Assembly (NCBI GenBank): GCA_938041035.1
Contig: CALHYX010000024.1
Span: 1-64,000, forward strand
Length of the DNA stretch: 64,000 nucleotides
Origin: an uncultured Acidimicrobiales bacterium
GTDB lineage: Bacteria; Actinomycetota; Acidimicrobiia; Acidimicrobiales; SHLQ01
Direction of reading: 5' to 3'
Shown: positions 46,464 through 55,654 of the stretch, one piece after another
Layout: each line of letters opens with the position of its first letter
Position numbering within the stretch: the stretch's first letter is position 1
Notes under the pieces: generated by a model
Databases searched by the model: none
Seen by the model: the letters and a program-made list of their open reading frames with translations, nothing else
What the model was told of the DNA's origin: nothing
Made by a program: the position numbers and the translations under genes

Positions 46464-47660
46464 CTAGCGGTACGGCGGCACGTACATGAGGCCGCCGTCG
46501 GTCCACAGCGCGTTCGGCGAGCCGTCGAGCTGGAGCCCGATCGGCACGATGTTCGCGTTGTAGATCTCTTCGTAGTTGCCCACCGAGGACACGATGTTCA
46601 CGGCGAAGGCCGGATCCAGGCCGAGGCCCGGGTCAAAGCCGTCGGCGCCGACGAAGTTCAAGATGTTCGGGTCGTCGCCGCTGTAGCTGCCGATATTGGA
46701 GCTGTCGAGGCCGAATTCCCAGGCCTGCACGGTCGCCATGACCGACCAGTTGACCGCCTGGGCCCAGGCGGTGTCGCCGTCGGCGACCACGGGGCCAAGG
46801 GGCTCCTTGGAGATGATCTCGGCCATGATGGACTGCTCTTCGCCACCCTCGCCCTCGATGGTCGCCTTGAAGGCGGCCAGCTGGGAAGCGTCGGAGGTCC
46901 AGGCTTCGCACTGACCCTCTTCGTAGGCGGGGCGCAGCTGGGTGTTGTCTTCGAACACGACCGGGTTGAACGGAATGCCGCGGGCGTTGAACACCGCGGT
47001 GAGGTTCAGCTCGGTGGTGGTGCCGGAGAGCACGCAGATGCTGGCGTCGGCGAGATCCTCGAGGCTGCTGAAGCCGGTGGATGACGGAACCATCATGCCC
47101 TGACCGTCGTAGAAGGTCGTGAACAAGAAGTTGGCGCCTTCCTGGCCGTCACGGGTGGCGGTCCAGGTGGTGTTGCGGATCAGCACGTCGACCTCACCGG
47201 ACTGCAGCGCGGTGAAGCGCTGCTCGGCGGTGAGCGGGATGAACTGGACGGCGTCGGCGTCGCCGAGCACGCCGGCGGCGACCACGCGGCAGTAATCGAT
47301 GTCGAAGCCGGAGAAGTTGCCGCCGTCATCGACGATGCCGAACCCGGGCAAGGTGTCGTTGCCGCCGCAGATCAGCTCGCCGCGATCGCGGACCGCGTCG
47401 AGCACGCTGCCGCCCTGGGTGACGTCGACCGAGTCCGAGCCGTCATCACCGTCGTCGCCGGAGCTGTCGTCGCCGTCATCACCGTCGTCGCCTGAGCCGT
47501 CGTCGCCGGAGCCGTCGTCGCCGTCATCGCCCGAGCCGTCGTCGCTCGAGTCGCTGGAATCGTCGCTCGCCGCGTCGTCGCTGTCGCCGCTGCCACACGC
47601 AGCCACGATCAAAGCGAACGAGAAAAGTAGCGCGAGCATGCGCAACCATCGTTTGGTCAT
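46464..47660 (-). CDS. aapJ: Amino-acid ABC transporter binding lipoprotein
   Basis: 398 residues from ATG at 47660, chosen because GGAGGG lies about 9 nt upstream; an ATG at 47675 overlaps that site. Lipobox IVAAC (Cys22). Residues about 26-75 are an extremely acidic Ser/Gly/Asp linker of short repeats. The mature binding domain has DAVRDRGELICGGNDTLPGFG, GFDIDYCRVVAAGVLG and the substrate-contact region RNTTWTATRDGQEGANF, matching AapJ/glutamate-type receptors. It delivers amino acids to AapQM. Confidence 0.9.
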   Translation of the reverse strand: MTKRWLRMLALLFSFALIVAACGSGDSDDAASDDSSDSSDDGSGDDGDDGSGDDGSGDDGDDGDDSSGDDGDDGSDSVDVTQGGSVLDAVRDRGELICGGNDTLPGFGIVDDGGNFSGFDIDYCRVVAAGVLGDADAVQFIPLTAEQRFTALQSGEVDVLIRNTTWTATRDGQEGANFLFTTFYDGQGMMVPSSTGFSSLEDLADASICVLSGTTTELNLTAVFNARGIPFNPVVFEDNTQLRPAYEEGQCEAWTSDASQLAAFKATIEGEGGEEQSIMAEIISKEPLGPVVADGDTAWAQAVNWSVMATVQAWEFGLDSSNIGSYSGDDPNILNFVGADGFDPGLGLDPAFAVNIVSSVGNYEEIYNANIVPIGLQLDGSPNALWTDGGLMYVPPYR

Positions 47661-47810
47661 GTAGGAACCCTCCATAGGTACGCCACCGCCCGACCTACGT
47701 TGGTGCGGGACTCCTCGCGGCGATTGGCGAACCCTAGTGGGCGGGGAAGGACCGTGCATGCGCGAAGTCACAAACCGCAAAACGAACCGGAAAACGAGAG
47801 GACCTGAATC

Positions 47811-48641
47811 ATGGCGAGCGGCGAGGGCGAGGGTTCGACCGCAGCGACCGAGCCGGCGGAATCGATTCACGACGAATTCGTCACGATCGAAGCGTCGGTC
47901 TCGGGCCGGGTCGGGCGGTTGTGGCTCAACCGGCCCGACAAGTTGAACCCGCTCGGCCCCGACACACTGCTCGAGCTCGAACAGGCGGCGCGGTGGTTCG
48001 ATACCCACGCAGCCGTCAAGGTTGTGGTCGTCGGTGGCCGAGGGCGGGTGTTCTCCGCCGGTGCCGACCTCTCGGCGTTCGCGCTCGGCGCGAAAGCGGT
48101 CGACCCTCGCGAGGCCGGCGACCGGGGCCGACGGATGGCCGATGCGCTCGAGGCCATGCGCGCGGTCGCGATCGCCCGAATTCAGGGCTGGTGCGTGGGC
48201 GGCGGCCTCGTTCTCGCCGCCGCCTGCGACCTCCGGGTGGCCGAGGCCGGGGCCCGCTTTTCGATTCCGGAGGTCGATATCGGTATTCCGCTCGCGTGGG
48301 GTGGGATACCCCGACTCGTTCGCGAGATTGGGCCCACCCTCACCAAGGAGCTGGTGATGACTTGTCGCCCCTTCGACGCGGCCGAGGCGAAGGACGCGGG
48401 GTTCCTCAACCGCGTCGTCGCCGGGACCGAGGCGCTGGATGCCGAGGTCGAAACCCTGGTCGAACAGCTGGTGGCCAAGCCATCGCTCGCCCTGCTGTCG
48501 ACCAAGGCCCACACCAACGCGGTCACCCGCTCGATGACCGGCCTGAGCGGGAGCTGGGCCGACGCCGATGGTCTGCTCGCCGGACTGCGCGACCCGGAAG
48601 GTCAAGCCGCCGCGGCCGCGTACCTCGAACAGCGACGCTGA
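47811..48641 (+). CDS. Enoyl-CoA hydratase/isomerase family protein
   Basis: 276 residues from ATG at 47811. Crotonase features are LWLNRPDKLNPL, GRVFSAGADLSAFA (oxyanion hole), IQGWCVGGGLVLAAACDLR, and IPEVDIGIPLAWGG with the first catalytic Glu, followed by KELVMTCRPF with the second. Unlike the crotonase at 26111, both hydratase Glu residues appear present. It is on the same strand as, and 96 bp upstream of, a class III CoA transferase, a common pairing in degradation of unusual acids. Confidence 0.88.
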   Translation: MASGEGEGSTAATEPAESIHDEFVTIEASVSGRVGRLWLNRPDKLNPLGPDTLLELEQAARWFDTHAAVKVVVVGGRGRVFSAGADLSAFALGAKAVDPREAGDRGRRMADALEAMRAVAIARIQGWCVGGGLVLAAACDLRVAEAGARFSIPEVDIGIPLAWGGIPRLVREIGPTLTKELVMTCRPFDAAEAKDAGFLNRVVAGTEALDAEVETLVEQLVAKPSLALLSTKAHTNAVTRSMTGLSGSWADADGLLAGLRDPEGQAAAAAYLEQRR

Positions 48642-48737
48642 ACAGGTCTCGACGCGCCGGGAGCTGGCGCGGGTTTCGGCGGCTGGGCCAAAGTGGCACC
48701 GGCATCGCCACAGGAGCGGTGTCGAGGGAGGAACGTT

Positions 48738-51146
48738 GTGAGCAGTGCCCAGCCACTCGAAGGGTTGCGGGTCGTCGACCTCGCCGACGGACGCGGCGAC
48801 CTGTGTGGCCGGCTGCTCGCCGACCTCGGTGCTGAGGTCATCCGGGTCGAACACCCCGACGGCGCCCGCGGTCGCACGGCACCACCGGTGCACGGCGGCG
48901 TCAGCCTGTGGTTTGCCTACCGCAATGCCGGGAAACGGAGCGTCGCGCTCGACGTCGCGGCGGCGGACGATCGGGAGCGACTGCACGAGCTGCTCGCCAC
49001 CGCCGATGTGTGGATCGACGACGCGCCCACCGGCTCGCTCGATGATCTCGGGCTGGGTCCGCAGGCGCTCATCGAACGACACCCGCACCTGGTGGCGCTG
49101 TCCATGACCGACTTTGGCCACACCGGTCCCTCGGCGGGCTACATCGGTACCGACGCCGTGGTCGCCGCCGTTGGCGGCATGGTCTTCAAGGCGGGCCTGC
49201 CCGACCGCGAGCCGTTGCTACCTCCCGGGACCCTCGCCTACGACAGCGCCAGCATCACCGCAGCCTTCGCGGTGCTGACCGCGCTGTGGCAGGGCCGCGA
49301 GAGCGGGGCCGGGCAACACATCGACCTCTCGTTCATCGAGGCGACCGCGCAACTCGCCGACTGGTCGATGTCCAACGCCAGCGTCCAGGTCGAACAGGGC
49401 ATCGTTCCGAACGAGGTACGCGCCGGTTCGGGCCCGGTGTACACGATTCTGGCGTGCGCCGATGGCTACGTTCGCCTGGTCGTGCTCAGCACCCGGCAGT
49501 GGCATGCCATGCGGTCCTGGTTGGGCGAGCCCGAGTACCTACAGGACCCCGAACTCGATGGTTTCATGGGGCGGTTCGGCATCGCCGACGCCGTATTGAA
49601 CCCCCTGTACGAAGAGTTGTTCTCGACGATGCCGATGGCCGAGGTCGCCGCCGAAGCGCAACGCCGGGGCATCGTCTGCACGCCCCTGCTCACCCCGGCC
49701 GAGGTACTCACCAACGGGCACTTCGCCAGCCGGGGCACGTTTGTCGACCTCGAGGTGGCCCCCGGTGTCACCGGCCCGGTGGCCTCGGGCCTCGCCGAGC
49801 TCGACGGGGTTCGGCACGGTCCGGCCACGGGTGCCCCCGGGATCGGCGCCGACACCGACGCCGTGTTCGCTGACCTCGGCCCCGCCCGAGCGGCACCGGC
49901 GGCGGTGCCCGAGCCCGCGCTGCCCCTCGCCGACCTCCGGGTCATGGACTTCGGTCACGGCGGCGTCGGTGTCGAGTGCGCCCGCATGCTCGCCAACTAC
50001 GGCGCCGACGTCCTGAAGATCGAGAGCCGGTCGTACTTCGATTTCATCCGCACCGTGCTCGGTGGGGAGATGTCGCCGTCGTTCGCGTCGTCGAATCAGT
50101 CGAAGAAAGGCCTCGGGATCAACGCCAAGACCGATCGCGGTCGCGAACTGCTGCTCGAACTCGCAGCGATCTCCGATGTGGCCATCGAGAACAACTCCAC
50201 CGGCACGATGGACGGCCTCGGGCTCGCGTTCTCCGACCTCGCCGCCGTGAACCCGGGCATCGTGATGATGTCGAGCCAACTGCTCGGTTCGCGCGGCGAG
50301 TGGGCTCACTGGAAGGGGTATGGGCCGAACACCCAGCCCGTCGGTGGGCTCGTTCGACTCTGGGATTACCCCGGCGGTGGCCGTCCGGCGGGTTCCCAGT
50401 CGATCTACCCGGACCACCTCGCGGGTCGGATCGGCGCCGTGGTGACGATGGCCGGGCTGCTCGCCCGGCATCGCCGCGGCGCAGGGGTGCACGCGGAGGT
50501 CGCCCAGGTCGAAGCCATCACCGCGATGCTCGGCGACCTGTTGCTGCTGGAAGCGCTCGATCCCGGCTCGGTCGTCGCCAAGGGCAACCGGAGCGACCGG
50601 GGCGCGCCCTGGGGTATGTACCCGTGCGCCGGCGAGCAGAAGTGGGTGGCAATTTCGGTCGAAACCGACGAGCAGTGGGGCGGACTTATCGCTGCTCTCG
50701 GCAACCCGGACTGGGCCGCAGCCGAGGACCTGGCGACCGCCCCGGGCCGCCACGCCCGGGCTGCCGAACTCGACGAACGACTGGGAGAGTGGACGGTTGC
50801 ACGCGACCGCTACGAAGTCGAACGCGAACTGCAGAGCCACGGTGTGCCCGCCGGCGTGATGCTCACCGGGTCGGATCAACTGGCCGACCCCCACCTGGTC
50901 GCACGCGGCTATCCGGTGCGGATCGAGCAGCCGCCGCTCGGCCATATCAGTCTCGAGGGGGCAGCCTTTCGGGCGACCGGTATGGCCGAGTCGATCATCG
51001 GTCCCGCTCCGGGCCTGGGCGAGCACACCCGCGAGCTGGTCGCGGAACTGTTCGGTTTGAGCGACGCCGAGATCGATGCGTTGTTCGAGGCCGGCGTGCT
51101 CGAGGGTCCGCTGCCGGTGCCGGAGGACCCTGTGCCGGGAAGCTGA
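48738..51146 (+). CDS. Double-domain class III CoA transferase (CaiB/BaiF)
   Basis: 802 residues from GTG at 48738 with GAGGGAGGAACG upstream. It contains two consecutive CaiB/BaiF-type domains: the first starts PLEGLRVVDLADGRGDL, the second (after about residue 395) LPLADLRVMDFGHGG. Each has the family core, LADLGAEVIRVEHPDG with YRNAGKRSVALDV, and LANYGADVLKIESRS with NQSKKGLGINAKT. Single-domain family members are about 400 residues, so this is a head-to-tail fusion. Class III enzymes move CoA between carboxylic acids; acceptor unknown. Probably functions with the upstream crotonase. Confidence 0.88.
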   Translation: MSSAQPLEGLRVVDLADGRGDLCGRLLADLGAEVIRVEHPDGARGRTAPPVHGGVSLWFAYRNAGKRSVALDVAAADDRERLHELLATADVWIDDAPTGSLDDLGLGPQALIERHPHLVALSMTDFGHTGPSAGYIGTDAVVAAVGGMVFKAGLPDREPLLPPGTLAYDSASITAAFAVLTALWQGRESGAGQHIDLSFIEATAQLADWSMSNASVQVEQGIVPNEVRAGSGPVYTILACADGYVRLVVLSTRQWHAMRSWLGEPEYLQDPELDGFMGRFGIADAVLNPLYEELFSTMPMAEVAAEAQRRGIVCTPLLTPAEVLTNGHFASRGTFVDLEVAPGVTGPVASGLAELDGVRHGPATGAPGIGADTDAVFADLGPARAAPAAVPEPALPLADLRVMDFGHGGVGVECARMLANYGADVLKIESRSYFDFIRTVLGGEMSPSFASSNQSKKGLGINAKTDRGRELLLELAAISDVAIENNSTGTMDGLGLAFSDLAAVNPGIVMMSSQLLGSRGEWAHWKGYGPNTQPVGGLVRLWDYPGGGRPAGSQSIYPDHLAGRIGAVVTMAGLLARHRRGAGVHAEVAQVEAITAMLGDLLLLEALDPGSVVAKGNRSDRGAPWGMYPCAGEQKWVAISVETDEQWGGLIAALGNPDWAAAEDLATAPGRHARAAELDERLGEWTVARDRYEVERELQSHGVPAGVMLTGSDQLADPHLVARGYPVRIEQPPLGHISLEGAAFRATGMAESIIGPAPGLGEHTRELVAELFGLSDAEIDALFEAGVLEGPLPVPEDPVPGS

Positions 51147-51155
51147 CCGAACGGG

Positions 51156-52373
51156 TCAGCGGCGAGCGCTCACCTCGTCGAGAAAGCGATCGGCGACACC
51201 GTCCCAGTCGAGGAACGACGCGAGCGCGGCCGTCGCATCGGTGCACCGGGCGCGCGTGTGCGAATCCGCCATCTGCAAGAGCACATCGGCCACCGCCTCG
51301 GGGTCGTCGGGATGATCGGCGACGAGCCCGGCGCCGGTGGAGCGCACCTCGGCGTCGAAGTTGGTTTCGGGGCTCACGATCACCGGCGTGCCGAGGGCGA
51401 CCGATTCGCGAATCGCTCGGGGCGACCCGTCCCAGGGCGACAGCAGAACCGACGCGTCGGCATCGCGCAGGGGCGACAGGTCGCCGGGCGTGTAGGTGCC
51501 GGGCAGAGCGAGTACGACGTCGTTGCTCAGACCGGCCAGTTCGATGTGATTGCGGATGGCCTTGGAGCTGCCCTTGTAGTCCGGTCCGGCGAGCACCGTA
51601 CGGAAGGGCAGGCGGCCCCGCGACTTGGCGACCCGGATGCCCTCGAGCAAGCGGTCGATGCCCTTGGCCCAGTAGTCGAGGCGGGCCCACACGACATAGT
51701 CGAGTCGGTCGTCCTCGCCGAGTTCGGTCCCGAAGAAATCGTTGTGGTCGTCGATGGGGGGCAGGTCGTCGATGCCCCACTGGAAGGTGATGAAGTCGCC
51801 ATTGGGTCGGGCGTGGATCTGCTGATACTGCTTGCGTTCGGCCGCGCCGAGGACGGCGACGAAGTGGGCGTCGCGGTTGAGCTTGCGGCCCACGGTCGAG
51901 GCATAGCTGCGCTTCTTCAACGGGCTGATCTGCGAGCGGGCCTGCTGGAGCCGGGTGGCTGCGGCGTTGGCGCGGGTCTCCTCGATGGAACGGACGTCCC
52001 ACCCCTGGGCGAACATCGATGTGGCGAACACGTGAGGCGACGCCTGAGCGAGCGGCTGAAGGATCACCGTCGAACCGGCTCGCCGGGCGGCGCCGGCGAC
52101 GGCGACGTTGGTCGCGAGAAAGTAGCCCACGGCGATGGTGAGATCGGGGCGCAGGCGCCGCACGAGCGCCGGAGCCTCCTGCACGAGCGCGGTGCGCGAA
52201 CCAAAGCGGTGTTCCTCGACGGGATCACCGATGGACTCGGGTCCCTGCAGGCCGGCCACGTGCACTTCACTTGAACGGGCGAGCGCCCGGGCGAAGTTGC
52301 GGATGCCCACGGGCGCACCGCCCGGCAAGAAGCCGGCCTGGTACGACAGCAGTATCCGGTGAGGGATGGGCAT
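51156..52373 (-). CDS. Glycosyltransferase, GT4 family
   Basis: 405 residues from ATG at 52373. Two Rossmann-like halves: the acceptor side (ILLSYQAGFLPGGAPVGIRNFARAL; TIAVGYFLATNVAVA) and the donor side with DGSPRAIRESVALGTPVIVS, the E-x7-E nucleotide-sugar motif of GT4 enzymes. Sugar and acceptor unknown. It is divergent from the sugar-nucleotide operon starting at 52586 and probably uses a product of that pathway, an inference from position. Confidence 0.85.
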   Translation of the reverse strand: MPIPHRILLSYQAGFLPGGAPVGIRNFARALARSSEVHVAGLQGPESIGDPVEEHRFGSRTALVQEAPALVRRLRPDLTIAVGYFLATNVAVAGAARRAGSTVILQPLAQASPHVFATSMFAQGWDVRSIEETRANAAATRLQQARSQISPLKKRSYASTVGRKLNRDAHFVAVLGAAERKQYQQIHARPNGDFITFQWGIDDLPPIDDHNDFFGTELGEDDRLDYVVWARLDYWAKGIDRLLEGIRVAKSRGRLPFRTVLAGPDYKGSSKAIRNHIELAGLSNDVVLALPGTYTPGDLSPLRDADASVLLSPWDGSPRAIRESVALGTPVIVSPETNFDAEVRSTGAGLVADHPDDPEAVADVLLQMADSHTRARCTDATAALASFLDWDGVADRFLDEVSARR

Positions 52374-52585
52374 ACCCCCAGTCTACGGAGCTGCGATCGT
52401 GGACCTTGCGCAGATACACCTGGCGAAATATCACTGTCCGTGACCGTTTGGCCCGCCGGGTGGCGCGTTGGGTGGCATAACCGGGCGCCCGTCCCCTACA
52501 CTGATGAGCGTTATCTGAATATCAGGAACGTTCTATTCGGGCGGTCCCGGTCCCCCCGCCGGGTAATCGAGGAGAGTCCCAAACC
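52374..52585. promoter_or_regulatory. Divergent promoter region, glycosyltransferase/sugar operon
   Basis: A TACACT at 52497-52502 could be the -10 of the sugar operon. GAACGTTC forms a short palindrome nearby (around 52527-52534). GAGGAG precedes the first gene. No stronger element is visible. Confidence 0.4.
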
Positions 52586-53377
52586 GTGAAGGTTGGCATC
52601 TTGGCCGGAGGCCTCGGCAGTCGTTTGTCCGAGGAGACGCAAAGCCGGCCCAAGGCACTCGTCGAAATCGGTGGCCGTCCCATCCTGTGGCATCTGATGC
52701 GCTACTACGCGTCGTTTGGCCACACCGACTTCTCCGTCGCGCTGGGCTACCGCGGCGAGGACATCAAGCGCTGGGTCATCGGCGAAGCGGTCGACGATTC
52801 CGATCTCACGGTGCAGACCGGCGGCGGTGTGGTGCGCGCCCATCAGGGCGACGACGAGCGCAATCTCGACGAGGACTGGCGGATATCGCTGCTCGACACC
52901 GGTCACCGCACCGAGACCTCGGGCCGCATTCGTCAGCTCATGCCGCATCTGGGGGACAGCACGTTCATGTTGACGTGGTGCGATGGGGTCACCGACGTCG
53001 ACCTCGACGCCCTGTTGGCCTTTCACCGGTCCCACGGGCGCATCGCCACCCTGACCGCAGTGCGCCCGCCGCCGCGCTATGGCCATCTCGAACTCGATGG
53101 CGACCAGATCGTCGAGTTCGTGGAAAAGCCCGACCACGGTGGTGGTGGCTGGATCAACGGCGCGTTCTTCGTCTTCGAACCCGAGCTGATCGACTACCTC
53201 GACGGATTCGATGACATGCCGTTCGAACGCGGACCGTTGCAGCGTCTCGTCGAACACGACCAACTGATGGCGTATCGCCACGATGGCTTCTGGCAATGTA
53301 TGGACAACGTCAACGACAAGTCTGTGCTGGAGGAACTGTGGCGCTCGGAAAAGCCGCCATGGAAGGCGTGGGACTGA
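52586..53377 (+). CDS. rfbF: Glucose-1-phosphate cytidylyltransferase
   Basis: 263 residues from GTG at 52586 with GAGGAG upstream. The nucleotidyltransferase motif is LAGGLGSRLSEETQSRPKALVEIGG and the family hallmarks TDFSVALGYRGEDIKRW and FMLTWCDGVTDVDL are those of RfbF, which makes CDP-glucose from CTP. VEFVEKPDHGGGGWINGAFFVFEP completes it. First gene of a tightly packed operon for modified sugars. The next gene overlaps its 3' end by 19 bases. Confidence 0.9.
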   Translation: MKVGILAGGLGSRLSEETQSRPKALVEIGGRPILWHLMRYYASFGHTDFSVALGYRGEDIKRWVIGEAVDDSDLTVQTGGGVVRAHQGDDERNLDEDWRISLLDTGHRTETSGRIRQLMPHLGDSTFMLTWCDGVTDVDLDALLAFHRSHGRIATLTAVRPPPRYGHLELDGDQIVEFVEKPDHGGGGWINGAFFVFEPELIDYLDGFDDMPFERGPLQRLVEHDQLMAYRHDGFWQCMDNVNDKSVLEELWRSEKPPWKAWD

Positions 53378-54426
53378 ACCCGCAGCGACTTCTGGTCACC
53401 GGGCACGACGGCTACATCGGTACCGTGCTCGTCCCGATGCTCCAGCGCCGTGGTCACACGGTGGTCGGTCTCGATTCCGGCCTCTTTCGCGCGTGCGCGT
53501 TCGGTGCCGAGCGCGGCTCGGCCGACGAGGTCATCACGGCCGACGTGCGCGACGTCGAACCGGCCCACCTCGACGGAATCGATGCCGTCCTACACCTCGC
53601 CGCCCTGTCGAACGACCCGCTCGGCAACCTCGACGCCGAGGTCACCGAGGAGATCAACCATCACGCCACCGTCGATCTTGCGATTGCCGCCAAGACGGCC
53701 GGCGTGAGCCGGTACCTGTATTCCTCGTCGTGCAGCCTCTACGGCATGCAGGGCGACGACGCGCTCGACGAGTCGGCGGCGTTCAACCCGATGACCCCGT
53801 ACGGCCGATCGAAACTCGATGGCGAGGTCAACCTTCGCGCTTTGGCCGACGACGAGTTCTCGCCGGCGTACCTGCGCAACGCCACCGCCTTCGGGCTTTC
53901 GCCCCGACTGCGCGGCGATCTGGTGGTGAACAATCTCACCGGCTGGGCGGTGGCCACCGGTCAGGTCTACCTGAAGAGCGACGGCACTTCGTGGCGCCCA
54001 CTCACCCACATCGAGGACATCTCCCGGGCATTCATCGCGCTGCTCGAGGCCGACCGCAATCTCATGCACGATGAGGCGTTCAACGTCGGGGCCACTGCGG
54101 AGAACTACCGCATTCGCGACGTGGCCGAGATCGTGGCCGAGGTGGTGCCCGACTCCGTGGTGACGCTGAGCGACACCGCCTTCGACGACCCCCGCAACTA
54201 CCGGGTGAACTGCGACAAGTTCGCCGACCGGTTTCCGGACTTCGCGCCCACCTGGACGGTGCGGGCCGGAGTTGAAGAGCTCTACCGCGCCATGGTCGAC
54301 AACGAGCTCAGCGTCGAAACGCTCGAAGGCCCGGCGCTGATGCGCGTCGACCACGTCAAGGCCCTCATCGCCGCCGGCGTCATCGACACCGACCTGCGGT
54401 TCCGGCACCGCAACGGCCGTGACTGA
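53359..54426 (+). CDS. NAD-dependent sugar epimerase/dehydratase
   Basis: 355 residues from ATG at 53359 (a GTG at 53368 is an alternative). Extended SDR: nucleotide-binding GHDGYIG (about 15-21), DVRDV, the Ser-x24-Tyr-x3-Lys active site in SSSCSLYG and YGRSK, and LTHIEDISRAFI. It would act on the nucleotide sugar made by the cytidylyltransferase. I cannot say if it is a 4,6-dehydratase or an epimerase; no separate CDP-glucose 4,6-dehydratase is present. Confidence 0.87.
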   Translation: MEGVGLNPQRLLVTGHDGYIGTVLVPMLQRRGHTVVGLDSGLFRACAFGAERGSADEVITADVRDVEPAHLDGIDAVLHLAALSNDPLGNLDAEVTEEINHHATVDLAIAAKTAGVSRYLYSSSCSLYGMQGDDALDESAAFNPMTPYGRSKLDGEVNLRALADDEFSPAYLRNATAFGLSPRLRGDLVVNNLTGWAVATGQVYLKSDGTSWRPLTHIEDISRAFIALLEADRNLMHDEAFNVGATAENYRIRDVAEIVAEVVPDSVVTLSDTAFDDPRNYRVNCDKFADRFPDFAPTWTVRAGVEELYRAMVDNELSVETLEGPALMRVDHVKALIAAGVIDTDLRFRHRNGRD

Positions 54427-55654
54427 GCCCGCGGGGGTGGTGTGTCGGTCGTGCGGGCGACCGGACCCGCAACCCTTTCTCGACCTCGGCCACACCCCGC
54501 TGGCCGATGCGCTGGTGAAGCCCGACGCGGTCGGCCGGCCCGAAGATCGGTTTCCGCTCGTCGTGGCGTACTGCCCCCGCTGTCACCTCGTGCAGATCAC
54601 CGAGGAGGTCCCGCAGGAGAGGTTGTTCGTCGACAACTACCTGTACTTCTCGTCGTTCAGCGACATCGTCACCAGCCATGGTCGCGCCCACGCCGACAAC
54701 CTCGTTGAGACACGGGGGCTGGGCGCCGACTCCCTCGTGGTCGAGTTGGCGAGCAACGACGGCTATCTGCTGCGCCGCTTCCTCGATGCAGGCGTGCCGG
54801 TACTCGGCATCGACCCGGCGCCGGACCAGGCCGCAGCAGCGATCGCCCAGGGTGTTCCGACGCTCACCGAATTCTTCGGCATCGCCATGGCCGAGCGGTT
54901 GCGATCCAACGGCACCGGCGCCGACGTGATCATCGCCAACAACGTGATGGCCCACGTGCCGGACCTCAACGGATTCGTCGCCGGTATGGCCCACCTGCTG
55001 AACGAGGACGGCCTCATCACGGTCGAGAATCCGACGGTCCAGGATCTCATCGATCACGGTGAATTCGACACCGTTTACCACGAGCACTTCTGCTACTACT
55101 CCTGTCTGTCGGTCGACGCCCTGGTACGGCGCCACGGGTTGTTTCTGAACGACGTCGAGTACTTCCCCGAGCTGCACGGCGGCACGTTGCGCTGGTACAT
55201 CGAGAAACGCGACGCGCCGACCGAACGCCTGGCGGAGCGACTCGCGCACGAGCGTCAGGCCGGCCTCGACGACTTCGCGTATTACGCGGACTTTGGCGAT
55301 CGGGTCGAGGGCATCAAAGCCGACCTGCTCGCGTTGCTGCGCGATCTCGCCGATCAGGGTCGGACCGTCGCGGGGTACGGCGCCGCGGCCAAGGGTGCGA
55401 CCCTGTTGAACTCGGTCGGGATTGGCACCGACCTGGTCGCCTGGGTCGTGGATCGCAACACCCATAAGCAGGGCCTGCACATGCCGGGCACCAACCAGGA
55501 GATTCGGGACCCCGCCGTCCTGCTCACCGACGCCCCCGACCACGTCTTGCTGCTCGCCTGGAACCACATCGCGGAGATCCGGGTGCAACAGGAGGAGTAC
55601 CTCGCCCGGGGCGGACGCTTCATCGTGCCGGTCCCGACGCCGAAGGTTCTGTAA
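54419..55654 (+). CDS. Sugar C-methyltransferase, zinc type (first of three)
   Basis: 411 residues from GTG at 54419. N-terminal zinc site of two CxxC pairs (VCRSCG and YCPRCH), a SAM-binding domain with VVELASNDGYLLRRF, and the TylCIII/TcaB9-type catalytic block VYHEHFCYYS with the Tyr and His residues proposed to act on the ketosugar. The C-terminal Methyltransf_14-like domain has GYGAAAKGATLL. This is the strongest candidate for an NDP-hexose C-3-methyltransferase making a branched sugar. Ends in TAATG overlap with the next gene. Confidence 0.87.
   Translation: MTEPAGVVCRSCGRPDPQPFLDLGHTPLADALVKPDAVGRPEDRFPLVVAYCPRCHLVQITEEVPQERLFVDNYLYFSSFSDIVTSHGRAHADNLVETRGLGADSLVVELASNDGYLLRRFLDAGVPVLGIDPAPDQAAAAIAQGVPTLTEFFGIAMAERLRSNGTGADVIIANNVMAHVPDLNGFVAGMAHLLNEDGLITVENPTVQDLIDHGEFDTVYHEHFCYYSCLSVDALVRRHGLFLNDVEYFPELHGGTLRWYIEKRDAPTERLAERLAHERQAGLDDFAYYADFGDRVEGIKADLLALLRDLADQGRTVAGYGAAAKGATLLNSVGIGTDLVAWVVDRNTHKQGLHMPGTNQEIRDPAVLLTDAPDHVLLLAWNHIAEIRVQQEEYLARGGRFIVPVPTPKVL

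Noticed and set aside
47661-49121. N-terminal extension of the amino-acid-binding protein to 885 residues
   Set aside because: The extension lies antisense to a crotonase gene; a lipobox signal peptide and ribosome site fix the start at 47660.
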